Below are positions 8,182-16,574 of a DNA stretch of 64,000 bases, piece after piece. Made by a program: the position numbers and the translations under genes. The stretch comes from Sphingobacterium populi (GTDB lineage: Bacteria > Bacteroidota > Bacteroidia > Sphingobacteriales > Sphingobacteriaceae): the NCBI RefSeq assembly GCF_001586775.1, contig NZ_LQXS01000003.1, positions 558,001 through 622,000 of the forward strand. The letters are read 5' to 3'. Under the pieces are notes generated by a model, which saw nothing but the letters and a program-made list of their open reading frames with translations, made no database searches and was not told the origin of the DNA. The stretch's first letter is position 1. Every line of letters starts with the position of its first letter.

Positions 8182-8727
8182 TTAATCGTTTGACCGAAAA
8201 AACAGTTCTATTTTTTTTACTGCTAGGTGATAAGATGCTTTAAGCGCGCCTACACTAGTTCCAACGATTTCTGATATTTCTTCATACTTCAAATCTTCGA
8301 AGTATTTCATGTTAAAAACCAAGCGTTGTTTCTCAGGTAATTTGAGCAGTGCTTGCTGCAATTTCATCTGTGCAGCATCACCATTAAAGTAAGAGGAAGC
8401 AGTCAGCGTACTCGACAAATAGGAGGAATCTTCCTCGTCCAGCGAGACGTGCTGTTTCTGCTTCTTCTTATTTAAAAAGGTGATACATTCATTGGTCGCT
8501 ATGCGATACAGCCAAGTATATAGCTGAGAATCCTCTCTAAATTTTTCCAAATTGCGCCACACCTTCACAAAAACATCTTGTACCACATCGTCCGCATCAT
8601 CATGATCGATCACCATGCGCCGTACGTGCCAATAGATTTTTTGCTGATATTTGTTGAGTAATAGATTGAAGGCTTCTTCTCTCGTATTCTCGTTGGCGAA
8701 TTTGGCTATTATCAGAGCGTCTTCCAT
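8182..8727 (-). CDS. RNA polymerase ECF-type sigma factor (sigma-70 family)
   Basis: The 181 residues contain only the two ECF domains. Region 2 (about 23-92) has DADDVVQDVFVKVWRNL at 44-60 and the -10 melting segment LYTWLYRIATNECITF (69-84). Region 4 (about 122-175) has the helix-turn-helix YEEISEIVGTSVGALKASY (148-166). It directs RNA polymerase to a small regulon, probably under control of the two genes after it. It begins only 3 bases after the stop of the downstream half of transketolase on the same strand, so it may be read through from there or use a promoter inside that gene. Confidence 0.93.
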   Translation of the reverse strand: MEDALIIAKFANENTREEAFNLLLNKYQQKIYWHVRRMVIDHDDADDVVQDVFVKVWRNLEKFREDSQLYTWLYRIATNECITFLNKKKQKQHVSLDEEDSSYLSSTLTASSYFNGDAAQMKLQQALLKLPEKQRLVFNMKYFEDLKYEEISEIVGTSVGALKASYHLAVKKIELFFRSND

Positions 8728-8730
8728 ATA

Positions 8731-9684
8731 TTACTTCCGAGTTATCACTTTGCGCGCAGCGGCAACGATAGCAGCAGCATTGAGGCCATATTTATCCATC
8801 AATTCATCAGGCTTGCCCGATTCGCCAAAGCTATCATCAACTGCAACATATTCTTGTGGGCTTGGCAAGTGCCGCGCCAATACTTGCGCCACGCTATCGC
8901 CTAATCCGCCTAATCTATTATGCTCTTCCGCCGTCACGACACATTTTGTTTTAGCAACGGAGGTCAAGATAGCCTCTTCGTCCAGCGGTTTGATTGTGTG
9001 TATATTGATGATTTCTGCCGAAATACCCAATTTTTCCAATTCTTCACCAGCCTGTATCGCTTCCCACACCAAATGCCCAGTTGCTACAATAGTTACATCT
9101 GTACCTTCGTTAAGCATCACGGCTTTGCCGATCACAAATTCCTGATCCGCAGGTGTAAAGTTGGGCACTACTGGTCGGCCAAAACGCAAATAGGTAGGTC
9201 CCACATGATCTACCAACGCCAATGTAGCTGCTTTTGTTTGATTAAAATCGCACGTGTTGATCACGGTCATACCAGGCAACATCTTCATCAAACCAATATC
9301 TTCTAGAATCTGGTGCGTAGCTCCGTCTTCACCCAGCGTCAATCCAGCGTGCGAAGCACAGATTTTCACATTTTTGCCCGAATAGGCAATGGATTGGCGG
9401 ATCTGATCGTAAACCCTACCCGTAGAAAAGTTGGCAAAAGTACCTGTGAAAGGAATCTTATCGCTGATAGTCAATCCAGCAGCGATACCCATCATATTTG
9501 CTTCTGCAATACCGATTTGAAAGAAACGCTCTGGAAATTCTTTGATGAAATCATTCATTTTGAGCGAACCAATCAAATCGGCACATAATGCCACGACGTT
9601 TTCGTTTTTTCTGCCCGCCTCTAGAAGGCCTGCACCAAAGCCCGAACGTGTATCTTTAGATTCTGTATATGTGTATTTTTTCAT
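8731..9684 (-). CDS. Transketolase C-terminal subunit (split transketolase)
   Basis: This 317-residue protein corresponds to the pyrimidine-binding and C-terminal domains of transketolase/DXS-type enzymes. It opens with TRSGFGAGLLEAGRKNENVV and has the catalytic-region motif FQIGIAEANMMGIAAGL (about 56-72), in which the glutamate activates the thiamine N1'. Later blocks are PFTGTFANFS, CASHAGLTLGEDGATHQ (about 108-124) and VVTAEEHNRLGGLG. It needs the product of the upstream gene (57-base gap) to form the complete thiamine-diphosphate site. The role is two-carbon ketol transfer in the non-oxidative pentose phosphate pathway. Splitting into two genes is common in some bacterial groups. Confidence 0.92.
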   Translation of the reverse strand: MKKYTYTESKDTRSGFGAGLLEAGRKNENVVALCADLIGSLKMNDFIKEFPERFFQIGIAEANMMGIAAGLTISDKIPFTGTFANFSTGRVYDQIRQSIAYSGKNVKICASHAGLTLGEDGATHQILEDIGLMKMLPGMTVINTCDFNQTKAATLALVDHVGPTYLRFGRPVVPNFTPADQEFVIGKAVMLNEGTDVTIVATGHLVWEAIQAGEELEKLGISAEIINIHTIKPLDEEAILTSVAKTKCVVTAEEHNRLGGLGDSVAQVLARHLPSPQEYVAVDDSFGESGKPDELMDKYGLNAAAIVAAARKVITRK

Positions 9685-9741
9685 TTTTTTTAAACTGTTG
9701 TGATTTTTTTAGTGATCCGATTGCTCGTCGCATTGTAGCAA

Positions 9742-10590
9742 CTAATAATCGCCTAAGGTTTCTGGATTCTGCGCCAATGCCGAAGCTAGCTGCTCATCAT
9801 TTGGAGCTACGCCATGCCATTTGTGCGATCCCATCATGAAATCTACACCATATCCCATTCCTGTATGCAATAATATCATAACTGGTTTACCTTTGCCCGA
9901 ACGTGATTTTGCCTCATCCACGCCTGCGATAATTGCAGCCATGTCGTTACCTTTTTCGATATCCAACACATCCCAGCCAAACGCTTCCCATTTCGCACGA
10001 AGATCGCCTAAGCTCAATACATCCTTAGTAGCACCGTCAATCTGTGCCCCATTGTAATCTACTGCAGCGATGATATTATCCATTTTATTATGCGCAGCGT
10101 ACATTGCTGCTTCCCAGATTTGGCCTTCTTGCAATTCGCCATCGCCCATTAATACAAATACGGTTTGGGGATCTTTATCTAATTTTTTGGCTTGTGCTGC
10201 ACCGATGGCCACCGAAAGGCCTTGTCCTAATGAACCTGATGCAATACGAATTCCGGGCAAATGCTCATGTGTTGTCGGATGGCCTTGCAAACGTGAATCA
10301 ATCTGTCTGAAAGTAGCCAGTTCTGAAGCTGGGAAATAACCTGCGCGCGCTAGCGTGCTGTAAAAAACCGGAGATATATGCCCATTGGAAAGGAAAAATA
10401 AATCTTCGCCAGCTGCGTTAAAATTAAATGAAGGGTCATGCTTCATGGCATGAAAATACAAAGCAACGAAATAATCGGTACAGCCCAATGATCCACCCGG
10501 GTGGCCGGATTGACAGGAATGAACCATACGCACGATGTCGCGCCTTACTTGGGATGCAATTTGTTCTAACTTAGTGATATCTGCACTCAT
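9742..10590 (-). CDS. Transketolase N-terminal (thiamine diphosphate-binding) subunit
   Basis: This 282-residue protein carries the diphosphate-binding domain of transketolase: SGHPGGSLGCTDYFVALYF (28-46), SNGHISPVFY, QGHPTTHEHLPGI and IASGSLGQGLSVAIGAA. The thiamine-diphosphate/Mg signature begins at GDGELQEGQIWEA (about 149-161) and ends at the Asn-Gly of VDYNG. It is the first gene of the split pair and ends 57 bases before the C-terminal subunit. Together they match a whole transketolase of about 600 residues. Upstream I saw no clear TAnnTTTG element; the 184-base gap to nfu holds the nfu terminator. Confidence 0.92.
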   Translation of the reverse strand: MSADITKLEQIASQVRRDIVRMVHSCQSGHPGGSLGCTDYFVALYFHAMKHDPSFNFNAAGEDLFFLSNGHISPVFYSTLARAGYFPASELATFRQIDSRLQGHPTTHEHLPGIRIASGSLGQGLSVAIGAAQAKKLDKDPQTVFVLMGDGELQEGQIWEAAMYAAHNKMDNIIAAVDYNGAQIDGATKDVLSLGDLRAKWEAFGWDVLDIEKGNDMAAIIAGVDEAKSRSGKGKPVMILLHTGMGYGVDFMMGSHKWHGVAPNDEQLASALAQNPETLGDY

Positions 10591-10714
10591 TATGTATCAG
10601 TTTTTATCAAAATTTTCCTAATATACTTAATTTCCTAAAGAGTATTTGGATGAATTGCGAAAAACAAATGGTTTATTTACTTGATGTGTAGCCCTGCATT
10701 GCGCTATAATGAGA

Positions 10715-10746
10715 AAAGGGCATTGTGCTCTTGCACAATGCCCTTT
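10715..10746 (-). terminator. Terminator of nfu
   Basis: A perfect 14-bp stem (10715-10728 with 10733-10746) has a TCTT loop. On the minus strand it ends in CCCTTTTCTC. It lies 28 bases after the nfu stop. Confidence 0.75.
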
Positions 10747-10774
10747 CATATCTTGATGATTTGCTCAAAAAGGA

Positions 10775-11329
10775 TTACATAGCTTCTGCCACGACTTCTT
10801 CCACATCAGGAACCATTCTTTTCAACAATCCTTCGATACCGGCTTTCAGGGTAATGGTAGATGATGGACAGCCGCTACATGAACCGCGAAGCTCCACCGT
10901 TACTATACCATTGTCAAAAGATTTGTAAGCAATCGCTCCTCCATCTTGTTCTACAGCAGGGCGGACATAATCGTGCAATACCTGTTGGATTTTGATTTCG
11001 GTCTCCGTTCCTTCAAACGAAACATTCTCATCGGCTACCACTTCTTGCACTTTCAATTCTGATTCTACAGCACCTTTCACAAATTCCTTCAGCAAAGCCT
11101 CAATATCGCTCCATTCCGCATCTTCTGTCTTCGTTACCGTCACAAAATTGCTCGCGAAAAAAACACCATTCACAAAGTTGAACTTAAATAATTCTCTTGC
11201 GAAAGGAGATGCTTGTGCTTTTTCCTGGTCCGGATAATCTACACTACCATTGATCAATAATTTATTGACCAAGAATTTCATCGTAGCCGGATTGGGGGTG
11301 GTTTCTGTATATACGTTTATCGTAGCCAT
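10775..11329 (-). CDS. NifU-family Fe-S cluster carrier (Nfu)
   Basis: This 184-residue cytosolic protein has an N-terminal Nfu_N domain with ETTPNPATMKFLVN (9-22) and SPFARELFKF (41-50), followed after a short linker by the NifU C-terminal domain (about 112-184). The cluster-binding C-x-x-C is C151-S-G-C154 in RGSCSGCPSSTITLKAG. Two such proteins bind one [4Fe-4S] cluster between them and pass it to target enzymes. The gene is alone, with its own -7 element just upstream and a terminator behind it. The family assignment is firm; the target enzymes are unknown. Confidence 0.93.
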   Translation of the reverse strand: MATINVYTETTPNPATMKFLVNKLLINGSVDYPDQEKAQASPFARELFKFNFVNGVFFASNFVTVTKTEDAEWSDIEALLKEFVKGAVESELKVQEVVADENVSFEGTETEIKIQQVLHDYVRPAVEQDGGAIAYKSFDNGIVTVELRGSCSGCPSSTITLKAGIEGLLKRMVPDVEEVVAEAM

Positions 11330-11356
11330 GGTAATTTCAAATGAATATAACTTTTA

Positions 11357-11364
11357 CAAATATA
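11357..11364 (-). promoter_or_regulatory. -7 promoter element for nfu
   Basis: TATATTTG on the minus strand, 27 bases before the nfu start. No clear -33 match was seen. Confidence 0.5.
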
Positions 11365-11389
11365 CGGGATGCAAATTTGGCGCACGTCA

Positions 11390-12754
11390 TTAATCCGTAA
11401 AACCTACCGCTTTCACGCCGATGTAGTTGCTCGGTGAGATCGCAATTAGTTCTTGTTTTACGTCTTCAGAAACATTTAGATTCTGTACAAATTCGGCAAT
11501 GGTGGCTTTCGTAATATGTGTATTAGTACGCGTCAAATCCTTTAGTGCTTCGTAAGGCTTTGGATAGCCTTCGCGACGAAGGATAGTTTGGATAGCTTCG
11601 GCTACTACTGCCCAATTGTTTTCCAGATCTTTGGCCAACGCTTCCTCATTCAGGATCAATTTGCGCAAGCCACGTAGTGTTGATTTAAATGCAATCAGCG
11701 TGTGCCCAAATGGTACACCGACATTGCGAAGTACGGTAGAATCGGTGAGATCGCGCTGCAAGCGCGAAATCGGCAACTTGGCCGATAAGTGCTCGAAAAT
11801 CGCATTGGCAATACCTAGGTTGCCTTCTGCATTCTCAAAATCAATAGGGTTTACCTTATGCGGCATCGCCGACGAACCAATTTGTCCAGCCGTTATTTTT
11901 TGTTTGAAATAATCGATAGAGATGTAAGACCATACATCTCGGCAGAGGTCGATAAGGATATTATTGATACGTTTCAACGCATCGCAGCTTGCCGCAAAAT
12001 TATCATAATGCTCGATCTGCGTTGTCGTTTGCGAACGCGTTAAACCTAAGTTTTCTTGCACAAATTGATTGCCAAATGCCACCCAGTCGTGCGTCGGGTA
12101 AGCTACGGTATGCGCATTGAAATTGCCGGTAGCACCACCAAATTTAGCCGAATGTGGTACTTGCTGCAATAACTCAAGCTGTTTTTCCAAGCGCTCAACA
12201 AAAACATACACTTCTTTACCTAAAGTAGTTGGAGACGCAGGCTGCCCGTGTGTGCGTGCCAACATCGGGATAGTTTGCCATTCGGAGGCCAGGGTTTTCA
12301 ATTCGCCAACTAATTCCTGAATCGTAGGCATATAAACTTCGTCCAAAGCTGCTTTCCATGAGTAGGGGATCGCCGTATTGTTGATGTCTTGCGAAGTCAA
12401 CCCAAAGTGGATGAATTCTAGCGAATCATGTAGGCCCAATAATTCGAATTTGTGCTTCAAGAAATATTCTACCGCTTTTACATCGTGGTTCGTTACCTTC
12501 TCGGTGTCTTTAATCCATTGTGCGTCATCCAAGCTAAAGTTTTGGTATATCTCGCGTAGTTTGTCATTCAGACTGCCATCCAAGTGAGCCATTTGCGGAA
12601 TGCCAGAGGTACTTAATGCAATAAAGTATTCTACCTCTACAAGTACGCGATATTTGATCAACGCAAATTCCGAAAAGTAGGCAGAAAGCTCGTTTGTAGT
12701 ATGGTAATATCTGCCATCAATAGGAGTAACGGCAGTTAAAGGTGATAATGTCAT
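11390..12754 (-). CDS. purB: Adenylosuccinate lyase
   Basis: This 454-residue protein belongs to the fumarase/aspartase superfamily. It catalyses two beta-eliminations of fumarate in purine synthesis: SAICAR to AICAR, and adenylosuccinate to AMP. The N-terminus LSPLTAVTPIDGRYYHTT is typical of the E. coli-type PurB. Conserved region 1 is TSQDINNTAIPYS, region 2 is ARTHGQPASPTTLGKE (about 164-179), and the signature loop GSSAMPHKVNPIDFENAEGN (about 292-311) carries the catalytic serine. Length equals the E. coli enzyme (456). It is monocistronic, with a convincing promoter. Confidence 0.96.
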   Translation of the reverse strand: MTLSPLTAVTPIDGRYYHTTNELSAYFSEFALIKYRVLVEVEYFIALSTSGIPQMAHLDGSLNDKLREIYQNFSLDDAQWIKDTEKVTNHDVKAVEYFLKHKFELLGLHDSLEFIHFGLTSQDINNTAIPYSWKAALDEVYMPTIQELVGELKTLASEWQTIPMLARTHGQPASPTTLGKEVYVFVERLEKQLELLQQVPHSAKFGGATGNFNAHTVAYPTHDWVAFGNQFVQENLGLTRSQTTTQIEHYDNFAASCDALKRINNILIDLCRDVWSYISIDYFKQKITAGQIGSSAMPHKVNPIDFENAEGNLGIANAIFEHLSAKLPISRLQRDLTDSTVLRNVGVPFGHTLIAFKSTLRGLRKLILNEEALAKDLENNWAVVAEAIQTILRREGYPKPYEALKDLTRTNTHITKATIAEFVQNLNVSEDVKQELIAISPSNYIGVKAVGFTD

Positions 12755-12774
12755 GATAAACTATATTTGGGACT

Positions 12775-12806
12775 CAAAAATACAAAATTGCCCCTAGTTC
12801 GACAAG
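12775..12806 (-). promoter_or_regulatory. Promoter of purB
   Basis: On the minus strand, TATTTTTG (12775-12782) fits TAnnTTTG, and CTTG (12803-12806) lies 20 bases upstream as a near match to the -33 TTTG. The start codon at 12754 is 20 bases downstream. Confidence 0.6.
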
Positions 12807-12830
12807 CATTATTTAGGTATGTAAAACAAC

Positions 12831-12852
12831 AAAGGCCCATAAATGGGCCTTT
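12831..12852 (-). terminator. Terminator of the small lipoprotein gene
   Basis: A 9-bp perfect stem with loop TAAA (12831-12839 with 12844-12852), followed on the minus strand by TTTGTTGTTTT, 25 bases after the stop codon. Confidence 0.75.
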
Positions 12853-12877
12853 GAAGTATTTCCGTTTTTAATTCGGA

Positions 12878-13072
12878 TTACTGAACGTTCTCGATAGTGT
12901 CAGTAGTAACAGTAGTGTCAGTAACTACAGCAGTAGTATCCAACTCAACGTTTTCTTCGATCAACAAAGTAGTGTCAGCTGTTTCTTCAGTTTTTTCAGC
13001 AGAGTTGTTACAAGCTGCGAATCCTACTGTTAACGCTAGACCTAAAAATCCGAATTTGAATAAGTTTTTCAT
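12878..13072 (-). CDS. Small Thr/Asp/Glu-rich lipoprotein
   Basis: The 64-residue precursor has a lipoprotein signal peptide: positive MKNLFKFGF, a hydrophobic core and a lipobox ending VGFAAC with the lipidated Cys at 21. The mature part is about 44 residues of low-complexity acidic sequence rich in T, D, E and V (DTTAVVTDTTVTTDTIE). I recognise no family. It is a short exported lipoprotein, probably disordered, with its own terminator, and is likely highly expressed as such small lipoproteins often are (inference). Confidence 0.75.
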   Translation of the reverse strand: MKNLFKFGFLGLALTVGFAACNNSAEKTEETADTTLLIEENVELDTTAVVTDTTVTTDTIENVQ

Positions 13073-13304
13073 TTTACTAGTTTTCTATTTAATTAAAACA
13101 AATTTGTTTATTTAACCTTTAATACCGCACCATATGTTTAGGTAACCCACTAAATATATTTTATTTTTATTTTTTTGAAAGGCGCTTAAATAGAGGTGTA
13201 TACGGTGATTACTTGGATACTGTTGTTTGTCGCGCTACACATTATCAAATATTAAAAACCATCTTTTTATATAATTGTTATTATCTCGTACAAATGTATC
13301 CCCT

Positions 13305-14654
13305 ATGATTGGTAAGATAAAAAATATGCTAAAGTTCGCGAAGTCCGTTGATTTCAACGCACTCGAAAAACTATCTAATAAAGTTGATCTTAACGAAGTG
13401 ATTTCCGCAGTCTCCAAAATGGATGAGAAGCAACTGCATATGGCTATGAAAATGCTTACGGGATCAAAGAAAAAGAAAGAATCGCCCCCAATAAATGCCG
13501 ACTTTTATGGCGTCGAGCAGAAGATATCAGCAGAAGATCATGCTTTGAAGATGAAAGTGCGCGCCTTCCTCGAAGCAGAAATAAAACCGATCGTCAATAA
13601 TTACTGGTTGCACGACGATTTTCCATTCGAAATTATTCCAAAACTTGCTGAGCTAAATGTGTGTGGGTACGTATATGAAGGCTATGGTTGTGCAGGAGGA
13701 TCATCTTTGATGGATGGAATAATCGCTAGCGAATTTGGTCGTATCGATCCATCAATCGCAACTTTTCTAGGCGTACAAAGTGGCCTAGCGATGGGCTCTA
13801 TCTATTTGTGCGGATCGGAAGAGCAAAAGCAAGAGTGGCTGCCGCAAATGCAGCAATTGAAAAAGATTGGCGCATTTGGACTGACTGAGCCAGAGGTCGG
13901 TTCTGGAACTGCTGGTGGATTGACCACCACTTGTAAAAGGACTGCGGACGGCTGGGTGCTCAATGGCCAAAAGAAGTGGATTGGAAATGCTACATTCTCG
14001 GATATAACAATAATATGGGCGCGTGATGTCGACGATAATCAGGTGAAAGGTTTTATTGTTCGTAAAGAGAATCCGGGATTTTCTGTCGAAAAGATCAAAG
14101 GGAAAATGGCTTTGCGGATCGTACAAAATGGATTGATTACGATGACCGACTGTAGGGTGCCAGAATCGGATCGTTTGCAAAACGCCAACAGTTTCCGTGA
14201 TACAGCAAAGGTATTGCAGATGACGCGTGCAGGTGTCGCCTGGATGGCCGTTGGATGCGCACGTGGTGCTTACGAAAATGCATTAGAATACACCTTGAAG
14301 CGTGAGCAATTTGGTAAACCAATCGCATCATTCCAATTAATTCAGAATCATTTGGTCGAAATGTTATCTAATCTTACCGCAATGCAAACATTGGTGTTTC
14401 GCCTATCGGAGATGCAAGACGAAGGTTTGTTGAAAGATGAACATGCTTCATTAGCGAAGGTGTTTTGTACGTTGCGTACGCGAGATATCGTATCACGCGC
14501 TCGCGAGGTGATGGGAGGAAATGGTATTTTGTTAGAATACAACGTCGCCCGTTTTCTGGCAGATGCCGAAGCGATCTATTCGTACGAAGGTACTAAGGAA
14601 ATTAATTCTTTAATCGTAGGTAGAAGTATTACGGGATTTAGCGCTTTCGTGTAG
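13305..14654 (+). CDS. Acyl-CoA dehydrogenase with an N-terminal extension
   Basis: The protein is 449 residues from the ATG at 13305; an in-frame ATG at 13326 is nearly as good, and the TTG at 13275 is unlikely. After about 65 non-homologous residues rich in Lys and helix-forming sequence comes a full acyl-CoA dehydrogenase. The FAD/substrate loop is FGLTEPEVGSGTAGGL, the middle beta-domain has NGQKKWIGNATFSD, the C-terminal helical domain has YTLKREQFGKPIASFQLIQ, and the catalytic-base segment is IYSYEGTKEINSLIVGR. The E of YEGT is the usual base position. The overall pattern is closest to glutaryl-CoA dehydrogenase-like members. It oxidises an acyl-CoA thioester to the enoyl form, passing electrons to ETF. 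Convergent with yidC. Confidence 0.88.
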   Translation: MIGKIKNMLKFAKSVDFNALEKLSNKVDLNEVISAVSKMDEKQLHMAMKMLTGSKKKKESPPINADFYGVEQKISAEDHALKMKVRAFLEAEIKPIVNNYWLHDDFPFEIIPKLAELNVCGYVYEGYGCAGGSSLMDGIIASEFGRIDPSIATFLGVQSGLAMGSIYLCGSEEQKQEWLPQMQQLKKIGAFGLTEPEVGSGTAGGLTTTCKRTADGWVLNGQKKWIGNATFSDITIIWARDVDDNQVKGFIVRKENPGFSVEKIKGKMALRIVQNGLITMTDCRVPESDRLQNANSFRDTAKVLQMTRAGVAWMAVGCARGAYENALEYTLKREQFGKPIASFQLIQNHLVEMLSNLTAMQTLVFRLSEMQDEGLLKDEHASLAKVFCTLRTRDIVSRAREVMGGNGILLEYNVARFLADAEAIYSYEGTKEINSLIVGRSITGFSAFV

Positions 14655-14676
14655 AAGTTCTTTTATGCCGTGTATG

Positions 14677-14725
14677 ATATAAAGAAAGGCTGAACACATC
14701 CGATGTGTTCAGCCTTTCTTTATAT
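14677..14725. terminator. Bidirectional terminator between the acyl-CoA dehydrogenase and yidC
   Basis: A perfect stem of about 22 bp (14677-14698 with 14704-14725) and a 5-base loop. A-rich and T-rich outer arms give a U-tract in both directions. It sits between convergent genes ending at 14654 and 14739. Confidence 0.88.
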
Positions 14726-14738
14726 AAACAAGCACGTA

Positions 14739-16544
14739 TTACTTATTCTTTTTTTGGTTTTGTGCAGCCTGCTGTTGGCGCATCATATCTTCCATACGTT
14801 TTTGGAAAGAAGAAGTTTTCTTTTCAGCTTGTGGCTTCTTTTTGAAAGCTTCGATCTTCGCTAAGATCTTTTCATCGTCAATAAACTGGCGAATGATCAC
14901 CTGAGTCAAGAACGTAAATACTGCTGCTAGGAAGTAATAATAGTTCAATCCAGCAGGGAAGTTATTCAGTAAGAAGAAAAACATTAACGGCATGATGTAG
15001 CCGATGTATTTCATTTGCCCAACGGCACCAGCACCCGATGTGGTATTGTTGTACCAAGTTGTTAATAATGTTGTGATCGTCATCAATACACACATCAAAG
15101 AAATGTGATCGATACCAAAGATGATCGGTGCAAATGAGATTGGCGAATCATAGGTCGACAAATCTTTTACCCACATGAATGATTCTCCACGTAACTCAAA
15201 CAAATTAGGAAAGAAAAAGAAGAACGCTAGGGTAAACGGCATCTGCAATACCAACGGAAGACAGCCACCCAAAGGATTTACACCCGCTTGTTTGTACAGC
15301 TTCATTTGCTCCTGCTGTAGCAACATAGGATTGTCTTCACCTACTTTTGCTTTGATCTCATCTAATTGAGGTTTCAAGACGCGCATTTTCGCCATCGACA
15401 GGTACGATTTGTAAGTCAGCGGGAACATCGCGCCTTTCAATAAGATGGTCAAGATCAAGATCACTGCACCGTACGATAAAGCAAATCCGTCTAAGAAATC
15501 AAAAATTGGTACCGTGATGAAGCGATTGATCCAGCTGATCGGGCCCCAACCCATATTGATGATTTTATTGTAATCATGACCTTCGGCTTTCAACGTATTG
15601 TATTGATTCGGGCCAAAGAAGAAGTTTAAATTATAGCGTTCGTCTTTACCCGTATTTGCCAATTCGGTTTTGGCTTTGTAAAACTTCACAATACTGTCGC
15701 TCGTGCCTCCACGTACAGTCAATTCCACCTTGTCAAAACCTTCTTTACTGGAAAGGATATTGGAAAAGTAATGCTGCTTAAACGCGATCCAGTTTACCTT
15801 TTCTTCTACAGTTTCGTCATCATCTTTGCTCTCAGACAGATGATCAATATTACCCTCTACATCTCGATAATAAATCGATGATTTATCTCGTTCTGAAGAG
15901 ATGTTCTTTTCTTTTTGCGTGAGAATTGTTTCCCAGTTTAAGAAAATACTTTTCGACTTCACATCGATCGTATTGTGGATGCCTTTTGTTTCGATGGCTA
16001 ACCCGACATTGTAGCTATCGCTTTCTAAACTATAGATATAATCAATGTATTGCGAGTCAGAATAGTTGAGACGCATCGTCAATGAACCCTCGTTGGCACC
16101 TTGTGATTTGAAGTACAAATCATTGGTATTTACTGCCTTGCCGGGTACATTGAATTCAAGACCGAAACTATTGTGCTCACCACTGAATAAGATCAGCGGA
16201 TTTCCATCAAAATTTTGCTGTCCTTTGAGTTCGACAGATTTGATACGACCACCTTTAGTAGAAACAAGGGCAATAATTTTTTCGTTTTCCAGTTTAATGA
16301 GCTCCTCACTACCAACGCTACTGGCGCCGAATGGCTCGTTCAATTTTGCGGAATCAACTTCGTTAGAAGCTACAATAGTCTGTAACGAATCTTTAACTGG
16401 CGCTAACCCTTGCTTTGCTCGCTCGGTAGAGTCTTGCCGAGCTTGCTCTGCTTTTATCTCTTGCTCCGAAGGCTTCATAAGGTAAAACGAGCCTGCGAAG
16501 ATGGCAAATATCAGGATTAGGCCGATAATATTATTTCTATCCAT
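14739..16544 (-). CDS. yidC: Membrane protein insertase YidC
   Basis: This 601-residue inner-membrane protein has an N-terminal helix (about 6-23, IIGLILIFAIFAGSFYLM), a large periplasmic beta-sandwich domain (about 70-340), and the conserved insertase core of five helices. Recognisable core blocks are LTYKSYLSMAKMRVLKPQLD (C1 loop start), KQAGVNPLGGCLPLVLQMP (about 415-433) and FFLLNNFPAGLNYYYFLA near the end. The tail is basic and Gln-rich (KKPQAEKK, QQQAAQNQKKNK), as expected for ribosome contact. It inserts membrane proteins alone or with SecYEG. It lies 30 bases downstream of pyrG on the same strand, so the two are probably co-transcribed. Confidence 0.96.
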   Translation of the reverse strand: MDRNNIIGLILIFAIFAGSFYLMKPSEQEIKAEQARQDSTERAKQGLAPVKDSLQTIVASNEVDSAKLNEPFGASSVGSEELIKLENEKIIALVSTKGGRIKSVELKGQQNFDGNPLILFSGEHNSFGLEFNVPGKAVNTNDLYFKSQGANEGSLTMRLNYSDSQYIDYIYSLESDSYNVGLAIETKGIHNTIDVKSKSIFLNWETILTQKEKNISSERDKSSIYYRDVEGNIDHLSESKDDDETVEEKVNWIAFKQHYFSNILSSKEGFDKVELTVRGGTSDSIVKFYKAKTELANTGKDERYNLNFFFGPNQYNTLKAEGHDYNKIINMGWGPISWINRFITVPIFDFLDGFALSYGAVILILTILLKGAMFPLTYKSYLSMAKMRVLKPQLDEIKAKVGEDNPMLLQQEQMKLYKQAGVNPLGGCLPLVLQMPFTLAFFFFFPNLFELRGESFMWVKDLSTYDSPISFAPIIFGIDHISLMCVLMTITTLLTTWYNNTTSGAGAVGQMKYIGYIMPLMFFFLLNNFPAGLNYYYFLAAVFTFLTQVIIRQFIDDEKILAKIEAFKKKPQAEKKTSSFQKRMEDMMRQQQAAQNQKKNK

Positions 16545-16574
16545 TTTTATTTATTTTCTCTCTCTTTTTAAAGG

